Below, in pieces: positions 8,102-17,764 of a DNA stretch of 64,000 nucleotides. Where the stretch lies: the NCBI RefSeq assembly GCF_002150785.1, contig NZ_MTAZ01000002.1, forward strand, positions 1 to 64,000, in the 5' to 3' direction. The stretch's first letter is position 1, and the number at the start of each line of letters is the position of its first letter. The position numbers and the translations under genes were made by a program. The DNA comes from Arenibacter amylolyticus (lineage in GTDB: Bacteria; Bacteroidota; Bacteroidia; Flavobacteriales; Flavobacteriaceae). Below the pieces are notes generated by a model. It worked only from the letters and a program-made list of their open reading frames with translations, did not search any database and had not been told where the DNA came from.

Positions 8102-10864
8102 ATGAAAAATAAGGTTTTAAAGGTTATTGGAGGTATTCTTTTGATAGTCGTTTTGTTGCTAATTGCAACCCCATTTTTCTTAAAGGGAAAAATTGCGGAC
8201 ATTATTAAAAATAAAGTAAATAGTAGTATTAACGCGTCGTTCGATTTTTCCGATGCAGATCTTACCTTGTTTTCTAGTTTCCCGTATGCTAGGGTTACCA
8301 TGAAGGATATAACCCTTATTAATAGGGCTCCCTTTGAAGGGGATACTTTGTTTGCTGCTAAAGGGGTAGCGCTAAATATGTCGGTTAAAGAATTATTGAA
8401 AGACGCTTCCGAGCCCATAATATTAAAGAGCCTTAAGGTGGATGGGGGTAGATTAAATATAAAGGTTGATAAGGAAGAGAACGCCAATTATGATATTGCC
8501 TTGGAGGAAACTGGAGGGCAGGAAACAGTTAGTGCTAATCCCTCCCAAAGCCAATTTACCTTGTCTTTGGAGTCCTATGAAATTAAAGATGCTATTATTC
8601 AGTATGGGGATGCTTCCACAGGAATATTCCTTACGGTGGAGGAGATGAACCACATGGGGACGGGCGATCTGTCCTTGGCTACTTCAGAGCTAGATACGGA
8701 AACCAGTGGACGGGTATCTTTTGTGATGGATAGTACCCAGTATCTAAATCGAAATCCCGTTAAGCTAAAGGCGCTGATTGGGATAGATCTTAAAGAAAAC
8801 AAATATACTTTTTTGGAGAATGAAGCTCTTGTAAATCAATTGCCTCTTGTTTTTGATGGGTTTGTAAAGTTAAACGAGGATAATCAGGAAGTGGATATTA
8901 GCTTTAAAACACCTTCCTCCGATTTCAAGAACTTTTTAGCTGTGATTCCAGAGGTGTATTCCAAAAACATAGAAAAGGTGACCACTACCGGGAATTTTAC
9001 GGTACAAGGGGAGTTTAAAGGTGTGGTGGATGAGAAACACATTCCTAAATTTAAAATCGATATCAACTCTGAGAATGCTTCCTTTAAATACCCCGATTTG
9101 CCAAAATCCGTCAGGAATGTTTTTATTGATACAGAGATATCCAATACTACTGGGATAACAGAAGACACCTTTATAGATATTAGAAGGCTGTCTTTTATGA
9201 TAGATGAGGATAAATTTAATATGGTTGCCAAAATTCGTGATTTAATGGGCAATACTAAAGTAGATGCGCAGGTAGATGGTAAAATGAATTTGGCAAATAT
9301 ATCTAAAGCCTATCCAGTGCCTTCGGGAATGGATTTGAAGGGTATTTTGAATGCTGATATCGCTACTGCTTTTGATATGGCCTCCATAGAGCGCAAGGAA
9401 TATGCGAAAACTAGAACCAAGGGCACCCTTTTATTGAAGGATTTTGAATATAAATCCGATGAAATTCCGAGTCCCGTTATACTGCAGTCCACCGCGGTTT
9501 CCTTTAATCCTACTACGGTAAGCCTTACGGAGCTAAAAGGGAAAACTGGGAATACAGATTTTGATGCTACGGGTACCATCGATAACCTGTTGGGCTTTAT
9601 GTTCAATAATGAAAAGGTGGAAGGTAGGTTTAACCTAAAATCGAATGTCTTTGATATTTCAGATTTTATGGTAGCCACTGACGAGGGAGAAAATAAAGGG
9701 GAAGAATTAGCAGCCTCTAGTTCCTCAGTTCCTTCCGAGGAAAAAATCAAGATTCCGTCGTTTTTAGATTGCACCATAAATGCGAGTGCCAATACCGTGG
9801 TCTATGACAACCTGAGATTGAAAGATGTAAAGGGAACACTCAAAATAAAGGATGAAACGGCTACTCTCTCTAATATGTCCTCTTCTCTATTTAATGGGAT
9901 CTTGGCGGTTAATGGAGAGGTGTCTACCAAAGGGAAAACACCCACCTTTGCCATGGACTTAGGGATGAATAATTTTAGTATAGCCGAAACGTTTAATGGG
10001 CTAGAGATGTTTAGGACTTTGGCTCCTATAGCTAAAATACTACACGGTGCCATGAATTCCGAAGTGCGTATTTCGGGGAATTTAAAGGACGATTTTACCC
10101 CTAACTTATTGTCCGTAACAGGAAGTATATTGGCAGAGTTAATGACAAGTAAAATTGATGCCAAGGATGCTCCGTTGTTGTCTGCCCTGGATGGGAAGTT
10201 GAATTTTTTAGATCTAGAAAACCTAAATTTAAAAAATTTAAAAACCGATCTAAATTTTGAGGACGGGGTAGTAAAAGTAAAACCATTTACGCTTAACTAT
10301 AAGGATTTTGCTATTGATGTTGCGGGAAGCCATTCTTTTGATCAGGAATTAAATTATAGAGCCACCATTCAGGTGCCAGCCAAATATCTAGGGAAAGAGG
10401 TTGAGCAATTAATGGCACGCATCAACGAGTCGTCCCTAGAGGAGCTCACAGTTCCGGTTACGGCAACTATAGGTGGGGCTTATACCAATCCCAAAATCAG
10501 CACGGACCTAGCCTCTGGTATTAAGAATATTACGGCGCAGTTGGTAGAAATAGAGAAGCAAAAACTAATTAATAAAGGAAAGGATAAGGCGAAGGATGTT
10601 ATTGGTGATATCCTTGCCAAGAATCAAAAGAAAACGGATTCTACCAAGAAAGAGAATGCCGAAAAGGTGAAGGATGTTTTAGGCGGAATTCTTGGTGGCA
10701 CCACTAAGAAAAACGATACGGTCACCAAAAAAGATTCCGTGGAGACAGGTAGTAGAGAAGCACAAAAGGAAGCACAAAAAGAGGCTGCTAAGAAAATACT
10801 GGGCGGCCTCTTTGGAAAGAAAAAGGAACCAACGGAGGAAACAAAAAAGGATTCTGTTAATTAA
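8102..10864 (+). CDS. AsmA-like large membrane-anchored protein
   Basis: A 920-residue protein with an N-terminal transmembrane anchor (about residues 5-27) and a long periplasmic part rich in short beta-strands, typical of AsmA/TamB-type proteins that are thought to bridge the envelope and carry phospholipids. The opening (KVIGGILLIVVLLL, then KGKIADIIKNKVN) and the C-terminal ISGNLKDDFTPNLLSVTGS block resemble bacteroidetal AsmA proteins. The last 100 residues are Lys/Asp/Glu-rich and hold three related short helices (KDVIGDILA, KDVLGGILG, KKILGGLFG). It is preceded by a fair Shine-Dalgarno sequence (AGGAG). Its last 8 bp overlap the convergent DUF2797 gene. The lipid-transport role is inferred. 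Confidence 0.82.
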   Translation: MKNKVLKVIGGILLIVVLLLIATPFFLKGKIADIIKNKVNSSINASFDFSDADLTLFSSFPYARVTMKDITLINRAPFEGDTLFAAKGVALNMSVKELLKDASEPIILKSLKVDGGRLNIKVDKEENANYDIALEETGGQETVSANPSQSQFTLSLESYEIKDAIIQYGDASTGIFLTVEEMNHMGTGDLSLATSELDTETSGRVSFVMDSTQYLNRNPVKLKALIGIDLKENKYTFLENEALVNQLPLVFDGFVKLNEDNQEVDISFKTPSSDFKNFLAVIPEVYSKNIEKVTTTGNFTVQGEFKGVVDEKHIPKFKIDINSENASFKYPDLPKSVRNVFIDTEISNTTGITEDTFIDIRRLSFMIDEDKFNMVAKIRDLMGNTKVDAQVDGKMNLANISKAYPVPSGMDLKGILNADIATAFDMASIERKEYAKTRTKGTLLLKDFEYKSDEIPSPVILQSTAVSFNPTTVSLTELKGKTGNTDFDATGTIDNLLGFMFNNEKVEGRFNLKSNVFDISDFMVATDEGENKGEELAASSSSVPSEEKIKIPSFLDCTINASANTVVYDNLRLKDVKGTLKIKDETATLSNMSSSLFNGILAVNGEVSTKGKTPTFAMDLGMNNFSIAETFNGLEMFRTLAPIAKILHGAMNSEVRISGNLKDDFTPNLLSVTGSILAELMTSKIDAKDAPLLSALDGKLNFLDLENLNLKNLKTDLNFEDGVVKVKPFTLNYKDFAIDVAGSHSFDQELNYRATIQVPAKYLGKEVEQLMARINESSLEELTVPVTATIGGAYTNPKISTDLASGIKNITAQLVEIEKQKLINKGKDKAKDVIGDILAKNQKKTDSTKKENAEKVKDVLGGILGGTTKKNDTVTKKDSVETGSREAQKEAQKEAAKKILGGLFGKKKEPTEETKKDSVN

Positions 10865-11651
10865 ATTCTAGTGACACCACTGAACCCTCGTTGCTACGAA
10901 TGTTAAAGACCGTATTGTCTTCAAAAATAAGATATTGACCCTTAATCCCTTTTAGGACCCCCTGGTAAGCAGGGGTCTTGGTTAGGTTTAGGCTTTTAAC
11001 CTTGGTGGGGTATTGAAGCACAGGAAACTCTAATTGGGTTTCCTGCTTGTTTTCCAAGTAATATTCCAAGGCCTCTTCAGGTAGGTATTGCTTTAGTTTG
11101 TTGCGGACTTCTACCAGGTCTTCGTCTACCACGTTGTTGGTGAGCATTTTGCGCCAGTTGGTCTTGTCGGCCACATGGTCTTTAAGTGCTACCTCCGTAA
11201 TTCCGGCCAGATACCTGTTGGGAACCTCCACTATTTCTATAGCTTCATGTGCTCCCTGGTCTATCCATCTTGTAGGGACCTGGGTTTTTCTGGTTACGCC
11301 CACCTTAATGGTACTAGAATTGGCTAAATAGACAATGTGTGGCTGTAGCTGAACTTTTTTTTCATACTCAAGATCCCGATCCTCTTGGTCTAAATGCGCG
11401 GTACTTAACTCTGGACGCATAATCCATTCCCCGGCCGAGGGGATGTCGAAAAAACAAGTCCTGCAAAATCCTTGTCGGTAAATGGGGCGTTCTTCGCCGC
11501 AATTTAAGCATTGGTATCCAAGATGTTGTATCTTGAGCTCCTTATTGAGTACCTGGTTCATATTTAAGAAATCGCCATCAAATAGTAAGTAGTATTGAAT
11601 GGGTTCTCCTATTTCTGTTTCCATCTTTCTTAACACTCCCTGGTACTGCAT
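10857..11651 (-). CDS. DUF2797 domain protein
   Basis: 264 residues. A zinc-ribbon-like pair CLNC ... CRTC sits near residues 48-70. It is followed by YLANSSTIKVGVTRKTQVP and a TRWIDQGA stretch, which resembles a GIY-YIG-type fold (the strand before a TxxxxRxxxQG core). This matches the DUF2797 family, whose biochemical function I do not know. The 3' end overlaps the convergent AsmA gene by 8 bp. A nuclease or nucleic-acid-binding role would be a guess from the fold alone. Confidence 0.75.
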   Translation of the reverse strand: MQYQGVLRKMETEIGEPIQYYLLFDGDFLNMNQVLNKELKIQHLGYQCLNCGEERPIYRQGFCRTCFFDIPSAGEWIMRPELSTAHLDQEDRDLEYEKKVQLQPHIVYLANSSTIKVGVTRKTQVPTRWIDQGAHEAIEIVEVPNRYLAGITEVALKDHVADKTNWRKMLTNNVVDEDLVEVRNKLKQYLPEEALEYYLENKQETQLEFPVLQYPTKVKSLNLTKTPAYQGVLKGIKGQYLIFEDNTVFNIRSNEGSVVSLEFN

Positions 11652-11762
11652 ATAACTTTTCTTATGTAAATTCTATTTGATTATGAATTCAATTAAAACT
11701 ATTTTTAGCTAAAATAAAAAAATAACTTCCCGTCCTTAAATTCGGGATAAAGATACCTAAAA

Positions 11763-13277
11763 ATGCCCATACCCCTATTTAATTCAATTGCTTCCTGGTT
11801 ATTGAAAAAGCGGTACCATCAGATAGAACTTTTTTTAAAATATCCGGAGGAAGTTCAGGATGAGGTGTTGCATCAATTGCTGTCCATTGCCGAAGGTACC
11901 GAAGTGGGTAAGCAATACGGATTCAACTCCATTTCCAATTATGAGGCCTTTGTAGAGCGTGTGCCTATCACCACCTATGAAGAGGTAGAGCCTATGATAG
12001 AACGGACTAGAAGAGGAGAACAGAATATTTTTTGGCCCACTAATATAAAATGGTTTGCCAAAAGTAGCGGGACTACCAACGCCAAAAGTAAATTTATTCC
12101 AGTGAGTACGGAATCTTTGGAGGATTGCCATTATAAATCGGCCAAGGATCTACTTTGCCTATATCTGAATAACAATGAGAACTCCCAGCTTTTCACCGGT
12201 AAAGGACTTCGGTTGGGAGGTAGTACGGAGGTGTATCAGGACAACGGTACTTTCTTTGGGGATCTTTCTGCTATTCTTATAGACAATATGCCTTTCTGGG
12301 CAGAACTTAGCAGTACGCCTAGTAATAAGGTGTCCCTTATGAGCGAATGGGAGTGCAAGTTGCAGGCAATTATTAAAGAGAGTATTCAGGAGAATGTTAC
12401 CAGCTTGGCGGGCGTGCCTTCTTGGATGTTGGTATTGTTGAACCAAGTATTGGAAGAAACGGGGAAACAGCACTTATTTGAGGTTTGGGAAAACCTAGAA
12501 GTGTATTTCCACGGAGGTGTAAGCTTTAATCCGTATAAGGATCAGTACCAGGCCATGCTCCCTAGAAAAAGCTTTAATTATTACGAGATTTATAATGCTT
12601 CGGAGGGCTTCTTTGCTATACAGGATAGGAACAATTCCGATGATCTTTTGTTGATGTTGGATTATGGTATATTCTATGAGTTTATACCTATGGATACCTA
12701 TGGCAGTGCCCAGGAAACCACCGTCCCCCTTTGGAATGTTAAGCTGAATACCAATTATGCCATTGTAATTACTACTAATGCCGGACTTTGGCGCTATAAG
12801 ATTGGGGATACCGTTCGCTTTACCTCCCTAAACCCTTACAGGATAAAGGTTACTGGAAGAACCAAACATCATATTAATGTTTTTGGGGAAGAGTTGATTA
12901 TAGAGAATGCAGAGGAAGCGCTTAAGCAGATTTGCAAGAAGACCGGTGCAGAAATTATAGACTATACCGTAGCGCCCATATTTATGGTGGGGAATGATAA
13001 GGGGGCTCATGAATGGATCATAGAATTTAGAAAGGAACCTGAAGAACTGGCATCTTTTGTGGAGTTCTTGGATAACTCCCTGAAATCGTTAAATTCGGAT
13101 TATGAAGCAAAGCGATATAATAACATTACCCTGCGCTTGCCCAAGGTTCATATTGCTCGGGAGAACCTGTTTTACGATTGGCTGAAATCTAAAGGAAAAT
13201 TGGGTGGCCAACATAAGATTCCCAGACTGTCTAACACACGGGATTATATCGAGGAATTACTTCATATGAACAAATAA
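11763..13277 (+). CDS. GH3 family acyl-adenylate/amide synthetase-like protein
   Basis: 504 residues across the whole of the GH3 family, the relatives of plant auxin-amido synthetases in the ANL adenylating superfamily. ATP-binding motif I is visible as FAKSSGTTNAKSKFIPVS near residue 100, YNASEGFFA near 278, and the hinge region LWRYKIGDTVRF near 340 followed by VTGRTKHHINVFGEEL. Bacterial GH3 proteins are expected to adenylate a carboxylic acid, but their substrates are largely unassigned. It is 81 bp upstream of, and co-oriented with, the alpha/beta-hydrolase-like gene. Confidence 0.88.
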   Translation: MPIPLFNSIASWLLKKRYHQIELFLKYPEEVQDEVLHQLLSIAEGTEVGKQYGFNSISNYEAFVERVPITTYEEVEPMIERTRRGEQNIFWPTNIKWFAKSSGTTNAKSKFIPVSTESLEDCHYKSAKDLLCLYLNNNENSQLFTGKGLRLGGSTEVYQDNGTFFGDLSAILIDNMPFWAELSSTPSNKVSLMSEWECKLQAIIKESIQENVTSLAGVPSWMLVLLNQVLEETGKQHLFEVWENLEVYFHGGVSFNPYKDQYQAMLPRKSFNYYEIYNASEGFFAIQDRNNSDDLLLMLDYGIFYEFIPMDTYGSAQETTVPLWNVKLNTNYAIVITTNAGLWRYKIGDTVRFTSLNPYRIKVTGRTKHHINVFGEELIIENAEEALKQICKKTGAEIIDYTVAPIFMVGNDKGAHEWIIEFRKEPEELASFVEFLDNSLKSLNSDYEAKRYNNITLRLPKVHIARENLFYDWLKSKGKLGGQHKIPRLSNTRDYIEELLHMNK

Positions 13278-13358
13278 ATAAGGTATGTAAGTAAAAAAAT
13301 CACAACTTGTTTCTGCAATAGTACTCTCCCCCGTTTTTAATAATTTAAATTAATTGTT

Positions 13359-13904
13359 ATGGCGAAAAAATTAGTGATACTTTCGGACAAGTGGGGCTCA
13401 AAAAAGGGCTTGTGGATTACCTCTTATTTAGGATATCTTCAGCAATATTATGACATATCTTATTACGACATTCAGGAATTAGCCAATATTCATTTAGAAG
13501 TGAATTCAGATGAGAACGTAGGTAAGGCGTTTGATGAGGGTGGCATAGTAACTGCCGCAGCACATTTGGTAAAGAATGTAACAGAACCTAGTCACTTTTT
13601 AGCCTTTGGTATGGGAGGCGTCATTGCTTGGAAGGCCGCTCTAAAAGGGCTTCCAATGAAATCATTATATGCTATTTCCAGTGCAAGATTGGATAAGGAG
13701 TCTCAGGCTCCTACGGCCGATGTTAAGCTTTTGTATGGCGAGTGTGATATGTGTAAGCCATCCCAACAGTGGTTGGCTCAGATTGGGGCTAAGACCGAAA
13801 TAGTAAAAGGTTTTGGGCACGACCTCTACTCCGATGAGAAAATTATAATCAAGGTGTGTCAAGAATTATTGACCAAAATCACAAAAAAACAGTTTGTCGC
13901 TTAA
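13359..13904 (+). CDS. Alpha/beta-hydrolase-like protein, nucleophile apparently lost
   Basis: 181 residues with the pattern of a small alpha/beta hydrolase. There is an N-terminal strand KLVILSDKWG, then FLAFGMGGVIAWKAAL, which aligns with the nucleophile elbow GxSxGG, and a late GFGHD that supplies the usual His. The expected Ser of the elbow is replaced (AFGMGG), so it is probably not an ordinary serine esterase. It may bind a ligand or partner. It follows the GH3 gene on the same strand and may be co-transcribed. I do not recognise a named family. Confidence 0.7.
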   Translation: MAKKLVILSDKWGSKKGLWITSYLGYLQQYYDISYYDIQELANIHLEVNSDENVGKAFDEGGIVTAAAHLVKNVTEPSHFLAFGMGGVIAWKAALKGLPMKSLYAISSARLDKESQAPTADVKLLYGECDMCKPSQQWLAQIGAKTEIVKGFGHDLYSDEKIIIKVCQELLTKITKKQFVA

Positions 13905-13960
13905 CCTAGGGCTTAGGTTTGTACCCTCGCTTGTCCCTTGTTGCATCAACTTACATAGAA

Positions 13961-13990
13961 AGGCTGTCTCCCATTGTTGTGAGATGGCCT
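13961..13990 (+). terminator. Weak terminator-like hairpin
   Basis: AGGCTGTCTC pairs with GAGATGGCCT (10 pairs including two G-T wobbles) around a 10-base loop, 57 bp after the preceding stop. It lacks a good T-run, so the call is tentative. The remainder of 13905-14143 shows no supported gene. Confidence 0.35.
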
Positions 13991-14143
13991 TATTGCCGTT
14001 TGGGTGTAAGAGGTCTATGCTTCTTGGGCGCAGGTAGATCTATTGGCTCAGTGAGGGAAGGGGCAGCACCTATCTGTTTAAGTGATCTAGGGGAGGGGCC
14101 TAATATAGAGGGGTAGGTAATATGGATTAATCCTTATAAAGAA

Positions 14144-14169
14144 AAAAGCAGTCTTAAGAGACTGCTTTT
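14144..14169 (-). terminator. clpX terminator overlapping its stop codon
   Basis: On the minus strand AAAAGCAGTC and GACTGCTTTT form a perfect 10-bp stem around a six-base loop TCTTAA, followed by more T residues. The loop holds the last Ser codon (TCT) and the TAA stop of clpX, so the 5' arm encodes the last residues of the protein. Confidence 0.8.
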
Positions 14170-15389
14170 AATTTATTGATTGTTTCGTAAGAGAGCTTAT
14201 CCTCTGCATAGGATTTAGTTACCTTAAAGGTAGTTTCTTCCGAGCTGGGCAACTCAAACATGGCATCGGTAAAAATGGCCTCACAAAGAGAACGAAGTCC
14301 CCTTGCTCCCAATTTGTACTCAATGGCTTTATCTACGATGTAGTCTAATGCTTCATCAGTTATTTCAAAAGAGATATCGTCCATATTGAACAATTTCTCA
14401 TATTGCTTTATGATTGCATTCTTGGGCTGCGTTAAAATGGCCCTTAAGGTCTTTTTATCCAAGGGGTTCATGTGGGTGAGAACAGGCAATCTTCCTATGA
14501 TTTCCGGAATTAGACCAAAATCCTTTAAGTCTTTCGGTATAATATATTGTAGAATATTCTCCTGATCTAACTTTTCCTCGGCCTTGGAAGCGCTGTAACC
14601 AACAGCTTGCATATTCAGTCTTTTGGTAATAAGACGTTCAATACCGTCAAAGGCCCCTCCGGCAATAAACAGGATGTTCTCTGTATTGACCTCTATAAAC
14701 TTTTGGTCTGGGTGCTTACGGCCTCCTTTTGGGGGTACGTTTACTACCGTTCCTTCCAAAAGCTTAAGCAATCCTTGCTGTACGCCCTCTCCAGAAACGT
14801 CTCTGGTGATAGATGGGTTGTCGCTTTTACGGGCTATCTTATCTATTTCGTCAATAAATACAATCCCTCGCTCTGCCCTTTCTAAGTTGTAATCCGCAGC
14901 CTGCAGTAAGCGGGTAAGGATACTTTCTACGTCTTCCCCAACATAACCTGCTTCTGTAAGTACCGTAGCGTCTACTATGGTTAAAGGTACATTAAGCATT
15001 TTGGCAATGGTTTTAGCCATTAAGGTTTTACCGGTACCGGTTTGCCCTGCCATTATAATATTACTCTTTTGGATCTCTATGTCGTCTTCCTTGCTCTTTG
15101 GTTGTAACAATCGCTTATAGTGATTGTAAACTGCAACAGACATTACTCTTTTGGTTCTGTCCTGACCAATAATATAGGTGTCTAAAAACTCCTTGATCTC
15201 CAAAGGCTTTTTTAGGGTCAATTCGGAAGATAGGTCCTGATTTTTTGTTTGTTTGGATTCTTCGGCCACAATACCATGTGCCTGTTCTATACAACGGTCA
15301 CAAATATGGGCGTCTAAACCTGCAATCAATAAATTGGTTTCCGGTTTTTTTCTTCCACAAAAAGAGCATTCTAAATTTTCTTTTGCCAT
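14154..15389 (-). CDS. clpX: ATP-dependent Clp protease ATP-binding subunit ClpX
   Basis: A 411-residue AAA+ unfoldase that feeds substrates to ClpP. The N-terminal zinc-binding domain has Cys 8, 11, 30 and 33. Walker A is GQTGTGKT at 115-122, the pore loop GYVGED follows, and Walker B reads [10 protein letters not shown]. The ClpP-contact IGF-type loop is [15 protein letters not shown]-adjacent rather than a clean IGF; the segment after FDGIERL should be compared with other Bacteroidota. It is the last gene of tig-clpP-clpX, 97 bp after clpP, with a short hairpin in the gap. Confidence 0.96.
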   Translation of the reverse strand: MAKENLECSFCGRKKPETNLLIAGLDAHICDRCIEQAHGIVAEESKQTKNQDLSSELTLKKPLEIKEFLDTYIIGQDRTKRVMSVAVYNHYKRLLQPKSKEDDIEIQKSNIIMAGQTGTGKTLMAKTIAKMLNVPLTIVDATVLTEAGYVGEDVESILTRLLQAADYNLERAERGIVFIDEIDKIARKSDNPSITRDVSGEGVQQGLLKLLEGTVVNVPPKGGRKHPDQKFIEVNTENILFIAGGAFDGIERLITKRLNMQAVGYSASKAEEKLDQENILQYIIPKDLKDFGLIPEIIGRLPVLTHMNPLDKKTLRAILTQPKNAIIKQYEKLFNMDDISFEITDEALDYIVDKAIEYKLGARGLRSLCEAIFTDAMFELPSSEETTFKVTKSYAEDKLSYETINKLKAVS

Positions 15390-15414
15390 ATCATTTTATC
15401 ACTTTCAATAATAG

Positions 15415-15432
15415 AAACGAACTTGTTCGTTT
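15415..15432 (-). other. Intercistronic hairpin between clpP and clpX
   Basis: AAACGAAC/GTTCGTTT is an 8-bp perfect inverted repeat with a two-base centre. T-rich sequence follows on the plus strand but not on the minus strand, so it is a poor terminator for clpP. It may be a processing or RNA-stability element. Confidence 0.4.
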
Positions 15433-15486
15433 TTTTCTGTTCTGCATCTATGGGCAAAACTTTATTTTCCTAGCAGTTAGTCGGTC

Positions 15487-16167
15487 TTATTCGGTTTCCC
15501 TTACCAAGATTTCATCAATCATGCCATACTCCATGGCCTCATTGGCTTTCATCCAGTAATCCCGGTCGCTGTCCTCGGTAACTTTTTCTAGTGGCTGTCC
15601 AGAGTGTTTTGAAATTATTTGGTACAGCTCATCTTTTAGTTTTAAAATTTCCCTTGCGGTAATTTCAATATCACTGGCTTGGCCTTGCGCTCCGCCTAAG
15701 GGTTGATGAATCATAACCCTAGAGTGGGTAAGTCCACTGCGTTTTCCTTTTTCGCCAGCACATAATAGGATGGCTCCCATAGAAGCGGCCATTCCCGTAC
15801 AAATAGTGGCTACATCGGGTTTTATGAACTGCATGGTGTCATAGATGCCCAATCCGGCATATACACTTCCACCAGGAGAGTTGATGTATATTTGAATGTC
15901 CTTGGATGCATCGGTACTTTCTAGGAAAAGCAATTGCGCCTGCACTATGTTTGCTACCTGATCATTGATACCTGTACCCAAGAAGATGATCCTATCCATC
16001 ATAAGTCTGGAGAAGACATCCATTGCTACCGCATTTAGCTGCCTTTCCTCTATGATGTTAGGGGTTAGGTTAGTGGGGTACATGCTATTGAGAATGTTGT
16101 CATAGTACATGCTATTGATCCCGTGATGGTTAATAGCGTAGTTTTTAAATTCTTTCCCGTAATCCAT
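15487..16167 (-). CDS. clpP: ATP-dependent Clp protease proteolytic subunit ClpP
   Basis: 226 residues. The catalytic Ser is S129 in [10 protein letters not shown] and His is H154 in [11 protein letters not shown]. They are 25 residues apart, as in other ClpP proteins. [15 protein letters not shown] precedes them, and the N-terminal stretch of about 30 residues is longer than in E. coli. It forms the tetradecameric protease chamber with ClpX. It lies between tig and clpX, but a terminator-like hairpin in the tig-clpP gap suggests clpP-clpX also have their own promoter. Confidence 0.96.
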   Translation of the reverse strand: MDYGKEFKNYAINHHGINSMYYDNILNSMYPTNLTPNIIEERQLNAVAMDVFSRLMMDRIIFLGTGINDQVANIVQAQLLFLESTDASKDIQIYINSPGGSVYAGLGIYDTMQFIKPDVATICTGMAASMGAILLCAGEKGKRSGLTHSRVMIHQPLGGAQGQASDIEITAREILKLKDELYQIISKHSGQPLEKVTEDSDRDYWMKANEAMEYGMIDEILVRETE

Positions 16168-16193
16168 ATTTTTTATTCGAGGTTTTATAAGAT

Positions 16194-16226
16194 AAAAAAA
16201 GTGTCGAAAATAATATTCCCGACACT
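16194..16226 (-). terminator. Terminator or attenuator between tig and clpP
   Basis: On the minus strand AGTGTCG pairs with CGACACT around a 13-base loop and is followed at once by a run of seven T. It lies 114 bp after the tig stop and 26 bp before the clpP start. Confidence 0.65.
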
Positions 16227-16340
16227 GTAAATATACTTATTTTTCGTGTAACTTAACATTAACCGCTGTTAAGGAGGGGCCAAAACTATCAAGGTCTTGG
16301 CCTTTCCCAAGCAGTATGTTTGTTTTTAACGGAATTGGAC

Positions 16341-17666
16341 TTAATTGCCGTAAGCTTCCTTTACAAAGTCTTCAAAAGTAACTTCCTTAACTTTCAGGTT
16401 GGCTTTCTCCTTGTAAAGGTTCAATAATTTTTGGCTCATCAATTGCTCGCTCAACCTTTTTACTTCCTCTTGGTTAGAAAGTACTCTGGCAGCAATATTG
16501 TCTAATTCCTCTTCTTTTGGATCTAACTGGCCAAATTGAGCCATTTGTTGCTTGATAAATCCTTTGGCGTACTCTTTTAACTCTTCAAATTGAATTTGAA
16601 TGTCATTTGCCTCTATGATTTTTCCTTCAATCAACTGATAGCGTAATCCCTTTTCAGATTTTTCAAATTCTTCAGCAGCTTCTTCCTCGGTTAATGGTTT
16701 TTCGCCTGTAGTCTGAATCCATTTGGTTAAAAATTCTGTAGGAAGGTCAAACTTTGTGTTTTCAATAAAGTGCTCGGTAATGTCGTTAAGCAACTTTTGG
16801 TCGGACTGCTGCTCAAATTGCTTTTCCGTATCTTCCTTGATTCTGTTTCTTAACTCTTCCTCGGAAGTAATGGTTCCCTCTCCGTAAAGTTTGTCAAACA
16901 ACTCCTGATCCAATTTGGCAGGCTCTGTTTCGTTTATTTCCTCAATGGTGAAAGTAACCTCTATGTCTAAATCTTTAGCTTTTTCTGCTTCAATGCCTAA
17001 AGCACCTCTCAGTAAATGCTCTTCCTTAAACAAATCCTTTGTTTTAAGGGTTACTGCATCTCCAACTTTTTTACCCAATAGACTGTCTATGGCTTCCTTG
17101 CTTTCAATCTTTTCGATTTCTATAACAGTCTTGTTTTCAATCTCCTCGGCCTCGTTGGTGAACGTACCGCTCACTTCATCTTTATTGCCTACTTCGGCCT
17201 TGCTGATAAGTTTACCGTATTGCTTCTGAAAACGCTCTATTTGTTCATCAATCATTTTGTCATCAGCAACAATCTTGTAGTGGGTTAAGGCTTCCTTAGT
17301 CTTAAGATCTACCTCGAAAGAAGGAGCTAGGCCCAATTCAAATTCGAATGCAAAGTTTTCGGCATCCCAATCAAAATTGTCTTGTTGCTTAGGTAATGGA
17401 TTCCCTAAAACGTCTAACTTCTCTTCGGTAAGATATTTGTTTAGGTTGTCTTGTAGCAGTTTGTTTACCTCATCTACCAAAACAGCTTTTCCATATTGCT
17501 TCTTGATCAACCCCATAGGAACCTGTCCTTTTCTGAATCCAGGGATATTGGCTTGCTTTCTGTAGTCCTTTAATATAGTCTCTACCTTGTCTTGATAATC
17601 CTCCTTGGATACCGCAACGGTTACTACTGCATTTAGTTCGTCTATCTGCTCTTTAGTGATATTCAT
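16341..17666 (-). CDS. tig: Trigger factor (ribosome-associated chaperone)
   Basis: 441 residues. The N-terminal ribosome-binding domain carries IPGFRKGQVPMGLIKKQYG around residue 40, the conserved trigger-factor tail signature. The central PPIase-like domain is poorly conserved (VGNKDEVSGTF...). The C-terminal helical arms are rich in Glu/Lys (residues about 270-441). It binds near the ribosome exit tunnel and shields nascent chains. It is first in the tig-clpP-clpX cluster, a widely conserved order. Confidence 0.92.
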   Translation of the reverse strand: MNITKEQIDELNAVVTVAVSKEDYQDKVETILKDYRKQANIPGFRKGQVPMGLIKKQYGKAVLVDEVNKLLQDNLNKYLTEEKLDVLGNPLPKQQDNFDWDAENFAFEFELGLAPSFEVDLKTKEALTHYKIVADDKMIDEQIERFQKQYGKLISKAEVGNKDEVSGTFTNEAEEIENKTVIEIEKIESKEAIDSLLGKKVGDAVTLKTKDLFKEEHLLRGALGIEAEKAKDLDIEVTFTIEEINETEPAKLDQELFDKLYGEGTITSEEELRNRIKEDTEKQFEQQSDQKLLNDITEHFIENTKFDLPTEFLTKWIQTTGEKPLTEEEAAEEFEKSEKGLRYQLIEGKIIEANDIQIQFEELKEYAKGFIKQQMAQFGQLDPKEEELDNIAARVLSNQEEVKRLSEQLMSQKLLNLYKEKANLKVKEVTFEDFVKEAYGN

Positions 17667-17764
17667 GTGTTATCTGTATTTTGCTAAAATAAAATGGGAT
17701 GCAAAAGTACTGTATTTTATAATTTTCAACAAGTTTTTAAACCACTGAATGTCAAAAAGGTATC

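Noticed and set aside
9310-9792. A 160-codon minus-strand frame inside the AsmA-like gene
   Set aside because: It is antisense to a well-supported reading frame, has no ribosome-binding site and no recognisable domain. Long shadow frames are expected opposite this gene.
13919-14116. A 65-codon plus-strand frame after the hydrolase-like gene
   Set aside because: No family resemblance, it covers the terminator-like hairpin, and the residue mix is rich in Arg, Gly and Cys, as in chance frames.
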